Source: a virus
Virus record (IMG/VR): IMGVR_UViG_3300020433_000050
Coordinates: 1 to 23,147 of that record
DNA length: 23,147 nt
Reading direction: 5' to 3' (one strand)
The translations under genes and the position numbers were made by a program. Below are positions 12,551 to 21,500 of this stretch, piece by piece. Position 1 is the first letter of the stretch. Each line of letters begins with the position of its first letter. The notes under the pieces are model-generated. The model searched no databases and was not told the origin of the DNA. It worked only from the letters and a program-made list of their open reading frames with translations.

Positions 12551-15500
12551 ATGCAAACAAAGAATATTAACGTATCGGATAGAGTTGAAAATCAACTTCC
12601 TGAGTTTATTAGGCAAGAGGATAGACAACTTGTAAATTTTCTCTTTGAGTATTACAAATCTCAAGAGAAAACAGGACGTCCTTATGACATTCTGAATAAT
12701 TTACTAAATTACCTCAATCTTGACAGTTATAACTCTAAAACGCTGTCTAGCTCTACAGCATTGCTTGGTGATATTAGTACGATTGACACAAAAATAGAAA
12801 TAGAGAGTATTGACGGATTTGTCGAGAAAGATGGCTCGATAATGATTGATAATGAGGTCATTTACTATGAAACAGTAACTAGAGGACCTGATGCCATCAT
12901 CACCCCAGGTGTATCTTACCCTCAATTCAATAAAAAGAAACAACAACTAGAAAATCCATTTATTTTGTTTGATGGAGTAAGAAGAGAGTTTCCTTTATCA
13001 TTTTTAGGCACTCCTGTATCACCTCCTTCAGCTGAGCACCTTATTGTCGTCACATATAATGATATGCTGACACCTGGGGTTGATTATACGATTAATGGTA
13101 GTAATATTACATTTACAGTAGCACCTAGAGAAAGAAGTGGTGCAGATGATTCAGAATTTACTCAAATTACATATTTGGTTGGTTATGCAGACCAAAATAT
13201 CGTAACGTTAGATGATATTCATTTTAGCGAGTGGCAAGGGACAAAAAACTATCCATTACGAGTAAATGGTAAGGCATATAATCCTACATCCGATATTGGT
13301 CTTGTAATTAACAAAAATGGTAGGTTACAAGAGCCATATGTTGACTATACTGTTTTTGAAACCACAGTAGTCTTTAATAATCCTATTGGAGCAGCAGACG
13401 AAATTAAAATTAGGTCTGTTGAGTATATTGCTCCTGTTTTTGGTAGTGGTGCAAGTGCAGTTGTTGCTGTTAATGCTGCAGGACAAGTTTCTAGAATTAT
13501 TCCTAAAACAGGTGGTAGTAAATATCGTTTAGACTTTAATCCTAGAGTAATCATCACTTCTGACAAAGGAAAAGGTGCTACTGTTAGGTCTTTGATTGGT
13601 GGTATCAAAAATATTAACTTAATTGATGGTGGACAAGGATATAACTCTTTTAACCCACCTATACCTGTTGTAGCAACTCCTACTGACCCTAATGGCACTC
13701 CTGCAAAGGTATCTTTAACTGTAAATGATGAAACAGGTAGAGTTGACACTATTACTATAGATGATAGTGGTAGTGGATATGGATTTATCCCATCTATTAC
13801 ATTTAAAAATCCATCAGGTGCTACAATCAGTGATTGCACCATTGATAGTGAAGGTAGAGTAAATGTAGACAGTATTGAAGTATTGACAATGGGTAGTGGT
13901 TATTCTAACCCTCCTACTGTGTATATTGACCCTGCCCCTGCTGATGGCATCAACGCACAAGCACAAGCAAGAATAAACCAAGATGGTCAAGTATATGAGA
14001 TACAAATAACCAATAGAGGTAGAGGATATGTAACTACACCTAGAGTTGCTATTATAGACCCTGTTGGTGCACAAGTCCTTGATGTTACTGTTGCATCTGG
14101 GTCAGTTACAAATATTGAGATGTTAACAGGTGGTAGTGGTTACACTGATGCTCCATCTGTGTATATTGTTGACGATAGAAAGGATGGATTTGGCGAACCT
14201 ATTGGTGGTACTGGTGCAACTGCTGCAGCAACCATATTCAACGGTGAAATTACTGATATCAACATTACTAACTTTGGTACTGGATATTCTGCAGAGTTTC
14301 CTCCTAAAATTTTCATCTCTGAACCTAAAGCAGCAAGAGCATCTTTAGATGTTGGATTTGACGAAGTTACTGGATATGATGTAATAGAACCTGGCATAGG
14401 TTACTCACCTTCTGCTTTTTTAAACTGCTCTAGAGGGGTTTCTGGACCTGTTACATACGATAATTATCATAACGAGGTATATGCCAGTGAAGCAAATCTA
14501 AGACAGTCTAATCACTTTGCAGGAGCAAGTGTTGTCAATTTAGACAGTCTTTTTATAAAAGAAGTATTTGATAAGTTTAGAAGACAATATTTACCTACCC
14601 TAGACATTGATTTTTCTAAAGTCAATCCTGTGCAAGTCATTAAAAATATTAGTGACTTCTACATCTCAAAAGGTACAGAATTAGCAACTCAATATTTGTT
14701 TAAAATTCTTTTTGGTGAGAATGTATCATTATTCTATCCAAGAGATGAAATCATCTCCGCATCTAACGCTACATGGGTCGTAGACACTGTTTTGCGTGCT
14801 GAGTTGATATCTGGTGACCCTGCTAACTTAATTGACTCTCAAGTAGTCCAATTTGCAGACCCTGTTGACTTAAACATTAAACAAGCAAATGCATTGATTG
14901 AAAATGTCATTACTATCATTGAAGGTACTGATACAATCTATGAATTAGCAATATCTGAAGAAACATTAATAGGTGATTTTAAAATTCCCTATAAAACGAC
15001 TCTAGTCGAGCCTTTATCTACAACTGGTCAAATAATTACCGTCGACTCGACTATTGGATGGCCAGAAAGGAATGGTACTATATTAATCAACGATGAAGAG
15101 CAAGTCCAGTATAAAGAGAAGTCACTTAACCAGTTTATTGAATGTACTCGTAGTAAAAACGGTATTGTAGAGGATTGGGACCCAGGTACTATTATTCAGT
15201 CTGATATTTTCGTATATACAAATAGAGGCACTCCTACCGAGTGTAAGATGAGAATTCTCGGTATTGCTGAGGCAGGCACAACAGTATTGAATGATACTGG
15301 GTCTTATTACCTTAAAGGTGATAAATTAAAAGTTGCTAATTTAGGTGCAACAGATATTGATGAAAGATTAACTTCTTGGTTATATAACGTTAAAAAACTT
15401 ATTAAAGTTGCCTCAGCAACCCCAGGTGGTGTCAATAACCAAACAGCAACCATAGTTTGCGATAATCCACATGGTTTACTTGTTTCTGACCAAGTTACAA

Positions 15501-18500
15501 TTTATGGTGCAAACCCTGTTGTATATAATGGCACATTTACAGTTACTGCACGTTTAGATGACTTTTCTTTCTCCTATCAATTAAACGTCCCTACAGAAAT
15601 TATACCTGAGGGTAATATTCTATTATCTGTTGATTTAAACAGAGGTAAATCAGATGTAACTTCTATTAACAAAGTTGTTAGTGAGTTTACCACTAATATA
15701 CAAAACTCATTCTTTAATGACTCATATGTTTATGTTGCAGCGTCAGGATTACCCAACTATAAGATAGGACCTTTTACTGGGTCTGCTCTTATCCCAGGTA
15801 ACCAAAGAAAACTACTAAGATTTCCTAGAGTTGTTGAAACTATATCTGAAAGGCAAGATATTGCTGCTAACAGTCCAATAGGTACATGGATAAATGGTGT
15901 ATCTATCTGGGGTTACAAATCTGGAGATTTTGTCCAATTCGGACCTTTAACACAAATTACTGTTGATAATTCTGGTGAAGGATATGATGCAGGAGCAAAA
16001 CCAACTGTAGAAATTACAGGTGGTGGAGGTACAGGTGCTGCTGCTGAGGTAATTGTAAATGGTAGTCTTACAGGATTTGATGTAACTGCAGGGGGTAGTG
16101 GATATACAGAATCACCTCTTGTGTCTATTGTTGGTGGAGGTGGTAGCGGTGCTACTGCACAAGCAGTTATTACTGGTGGTAGAGTTACTAGAATATTAGT
16201 AGAGCAATCTGGTACTGGATACACAACTCAACCCAGTGTGTCTATTACAGGTGGTGGAGGTACAGGAGCAGAAGCAACTGCAAGTGTTAGAGGGTCTATT
16301 CAATCTGTTAACATTACTAACTTCGGTACTGGTTATACATCACTTCCTACCGTAAGAGTCAATTCTGGTGAAGGTGCATTAGCACAAGCGATTGTTATCA
16401 ACGGTAGAATCGTATCCATTGCTATTATTAACTCAGGTAGTGGATATACAACTGCGCCAACAGTTATTATCAATGGTGATGGATTTGGTGCTATAGCAAA
16501 AGCAACTATTGGCACAATAGGTGAAGATAAAGGACGTGTATTGGGAATTACTATTCTTAACAGAGGTATAGGATATACACAAGGTAATACAACTATTAGA
16601 TTAGAGGCAGTTGGTCAACTTGCAGAATTTACTCCAGAAGTCTTCAAATGGAATAAAAACTTAGAATATGATTTATCATCCAAGTATGATGATGCAAAAG
16701 GTTATGTATTTACTGGATATAATAATCAGTTTGGTGGTGAATATGCTCATTTATCTGACCCTAAAGAATTAAGATATGTTGTTGGTGATAACGTATTTTT
16801 AAACCCTGTTACACAAAGATTCCAAGAATTAGAATCTAATTTCCAACATTCTCCAATATTAGGTTGGGCATTTGACGGTAACCCAATATACGGTCCTTAT
16901 GGTTACATTGACCCTACTGACCAAAACAGTGGTATTAGAAGATTACGCACATCATATAAACTAAAGGCAAATGTTGTATTTGACGAAGCAACTAACCCGA
17001 ATCCTGCTAGAGTAGACGGACCTTTACTATCAACTTTCCCTGCAGGGACATTTGTTGCTGACTATTTTTATGATTTCCAATCTGGAGACCTAGACAATTA
17101 TAATGGACGTTTTTGTAAAACTCCTGAGTATCCAGATGGCACGTATGCATACTTTATCACTATCGATGCATCAGACACTGGTATTCCAGAATTTCCTTAT
17201 ATCTTAGGACCTCAATTCAACTCACTTCCTGATAATTGGAATTTCTCACAAACTGCAACACAAGAGAATATTCCAGATGGTGTTGTAAGATTTAGAGACC
17301 CATATGTGAATGTTGATATTGATGTTGACCGTCAACCTAACCAAGAGGCAGATGTCCTTACAACTGAAATAGAAGGATATCCTATTATCTTTGAAGTGCA
17401 GGATAGTAATAATGATGGTATTATCGATGCTAACGAGCAACAAGAGATACTTGAGATGTCAGAAGAGGCAACTCTACAAATCTATGATTACTTCCCACAA
17501 GTATCTGCAGAATCTAGAGTTGATATTGAAGTTGAGACAACCACTCAGTTTGAAGATGCACAAATAGACGGATTTGTTATTGAAAACCCAGGTGAGTCTT
17601 ATCAGGTTAATGATACTGTATTCTTCGATGATGAAGGCACTGGTGGTTTTGGTGCATCTGCAATTATTGAATCTGTCAAAGGTAATACTGTATTAGGTTA
17701 CACTAAAGAAATAATTGGTGACCGTCCTTACGGTGTTATTACAACTGATATTGGTCATGAGTTGAGAGCAGAGGATGAAATTATTGTTAACTCAACACCT
17801 ATCATTGATAACACTAACAAACTGTTTAAAGTAAAAGTCGTTGCGGGTATTGAGTCATTAACTGTTAACGCATCAGGCACAGGATACAATTCTGATATTC
17901 CACCAACATTTGAATTGATTACTGAATCAGGTCAAGATGCTCAATTAAGAATTAATTTACTTAATACTGGTAATATTGATACTGTTGATATTATCAATTC
18001 TGGTAATGGGTATGATACTGAGAATCCTCCTCAAATTCGTATATCACATCCACAACAGTTTAAGAAAACTCGTTATTGGTTATCAGAATACTATGAAGCA
18101 TCTGCTAATGTTGTAATCAATGATATCCAAATAACTGATAAAAGATTTACTTACATTGTAGGTACTATTATTGAGACTGATGGAGACCAATCTGGTTTCA
18201 TTGCTAAGTTTGATGACTTAGGACAGAGAGTTTGGGAAAGATATTACATTCCACAAAACCAGAATCAAAAGAAAGCTGAATTCTTAAAGATGTATCTAGA
18301 TACGTCACAAGAAAACGACGTCATTTATGTTACAGGCCAAACATATGACCCTCAAAACCTAGTCTACAACCCAGACATATGGTTAGGAAAATTTGAGTCT
18401 GGATTTAATAATGCAAACGAACCTGATGGTATTTTAGAATGGCAAAAGGCAATAGCTGGTATATCAGGTAGCACAAGAAGAGATTATATTACTACTATTG

Positions 18501-21500
18501 CACTAGACCAAGAAAAACGTATCTACATTGGTGGTTATACAGATAGTAATTCACCTGACCCCAATGATATGTGGATTATTCAGTGTGATATAGATGGTAA
18601 TTTAGTAGAGAAACGTAAGATTGCATCTGAGGATGGGTCAGAAGAGATGACACAAGTTATGTGGGTGTCTGATGATAGATTCTTCTTCACTGGTGTAAAT
18701 GATGAAAATAATGATTTAATTTTTGGTGAAATTTTCTATGACGGAGCAAATATTGAAATTGATTACATTCGTCAGATGCCAGCTATTGGTGGATACGTTA
18801 GAAATCCAAAATTCATTAAAGATAATTATGGAGATATTGTTTTAATATTTGATGTCTATAATAATGCTTCTAATAAGACTGATAAAATCCAGATTAACAA
18901 ATTTGCCTATGCAACTGCAAAATCATCTTGGGAATGGGCAAAAACAATCACACTCAGCAATACAACATTCAGAAACATATACCATTCTGGTATAACTGTT
19001 GATGCATTTGGTAATTACACTGTTGTAGCAGATGTTGATGAGAGTGAAAATAACAGATATTCCATTATTACTTACATGAAGTATAATGGCACAATTATAA
19101 GTGAAACTAAGATTGATGATACTGCTAGTGTTGGATTTAGGTCTAAATCTCATGCTGTAGATAATTCTGGTGACCCAATACTTGCTGTAGACCGTCAAGT
19201 GCCAAACCAGATAGCATCTTTCCGTTTTAATGATGAGAATAATCTAACCTTTGACCATACCAAACTTAATAAAGGCACTTGGCAGTATGTAGACCAAAAT
19301 GAAATATCTGTAGATACAAATATCTACAAGTATGGCACAGGGTCAATGAAGATTAACTCTGCTGCACCAGTTGCAATAACAAACCTTGAGACTGTAACTG
19401 TAGAGTGGTCTACACAAGCATGGTTTGCTATGGATACTACAACATATGCAACTAACCATAAACCAATACTATTTGCTATATTACCCACAGCTGGTGAAGA
19501 AATATTTTGTGAATTAGATGGAGATGCAACTTCACCTGGGTTTGGTAAAGTTTATATACATCTTAATAACGTCCAAGTAGCAGGGTCTACTGCATCAACA
19601 TATTGGACAGGTTTTGGTGGTGCATCATGGAATCATGTATTATTCCAAAAACGTGAAGAATCATTAGGTCTTTATAAGTATGAAGTTTATATTAATGGAA
19701 ACCTAGCAGTAGAATATCAATCAACAACTGATGTGTCTCTTAGTGCACTAACTGTTGGCGGACCTATAACTGCACCAACATCTGCTAACTGTTATGTTGG
19801 ACACGTTGATGATTTAGTAATCGATGATGTAGCACCATACTCTGCTACATTCTCTGCTCCTACTGCTGAGCTTCCTATCACCATGTCAAATAGTGATGCT
19901 GCTCTTATTAAATTTGATAGATTGCATAGTAAAGCAGGGTCTTACACAATGTCAGGTTTGACTAACCATTCAAACTATTCATTTACAGATATAACTGCTA
20001 ATACATTATGGAGTGATGTTAATATTCCTGCTATTAGTGTATGGCAGATAGGACCTGGTGGATTACAGATTCTTGATATGTCTCAGACAGTATCAACTAT
20101 AACCAACAGCACATATACATTAACAGCAAACAAATATGAGTATGGCACTAAGACATCTACAATACCATCACCACAAGGTAGACAATTAGAAATTACTGCA
20201 AACGTTGTTAAAAAATACTACTTACGAGATGCCTTATATCAAAAAATTGATAACGTAAAAGAATTTACATTTACTCAAGATGTAGTTTTAACTAAGGGTA
20301 GCATATTACAACAGTTTAATGCAGGAGGAGTTACAACAGCGTATGGCACGATTGTTGATGTGCCAGAAGGCACATTATTAAATCCTGGGTTTGGTAACAA
20401 ATATAAAGTTGGTAAGATATTTGGTAACTTTAATAATACAGATAGATTCCGCACAACTGCTAATGATGTAAACCAAATTACAGGCACATATTTTGATACT
20501 TTAGAAGAGGAAGACCCATGGCAGTCTGGTGTTGCATATAATACAGGAGACAGAGTTTATAATGGTCAGAAAATCTATGCAGCACAAGGTGCAGGCACGT
20601 CAGGCACTATAGCACCTGTCCATACAGCTGGTGTTGTAAGTGATGGTGTTATTAACTGGGCATTTATAGATGATGCGGGTAAATTTACTGTTGATTTAAC
20701 ACAACATCCATATCCAAGACCTCAATACCTTGATGGTGACATGCCAGAGTGGGTACCTGGATTACTATATGCCACTGGACAACGTGTCTGGTATAAGTTA
20801 AACGTTTATGAGGTAGCAGTTAGTGGTGGTGGTGTTGCAGGCACAACTGCACCTATCCACACTACTGGTGATGACACTGACGGTGGTGTCACATGGACAT
20901 TTGTAGAGACTAGAGAAGCAATCAGCCTCTACACACGGTTGATGCCATATGATATGGGTAATAACTACTCAGTGCAAATCGTAGATATCCAACCTGGGTC
21001 TACATTTATACCTGGGGACGTTGTTTCACTAAACAGTGGCAATATAACTCTTGCGGCTGATGAAAAGAGTGTTGAGATATCTGGATTTAAAGGTGTTAAG
21101 AAAATACGTGTTGTTGCTAGATTAGAAAAAGATATTATTAGGTCATCTGAAGTAAGGACTGAATTCTTATATGCAACTTCAAACAGTGCACATAACTTCT
21201 CTGTAGGAGACATTCTATTTACAGAAGGATTTCAAGGTAATCAATTTAATGGTAGTTTCTTCATTGACGAAATAATAGGGTCTAGAGAATTTACATTTGC
21301 TGTTAGGGAGACTGCATTAGATGACCCTACATTTGTTAATAATGCAATCGCTAGTGTTAACATATATGGTAAACATCCAACTTTAGAATTTACTAGAAAT
21401 CATCAATACGTTTTTGATGTATCCGACCCTTCTAACTTTGGTTACTATCTATCATTTTCACAAGATAACCAGTATAAATTAGAATATTCATTTAACAATA

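Noticed and set aside
13345-13842. 165-residue frame on the - strand, and similar ones at 15913-16224 and 22276-22470
   Set aside because: All are antisense to GxGY repeats; their repeated PxPP motifs are the reverse complement of glycine-rich codons.
14130-14348. 72-residue + strand frame inside the giant gene
   Set aside because: It lies in a different frame of an otherwise continuous, repeat-structured coding sequence and is leucine-rich from GGT/ACT codons read out of phase.
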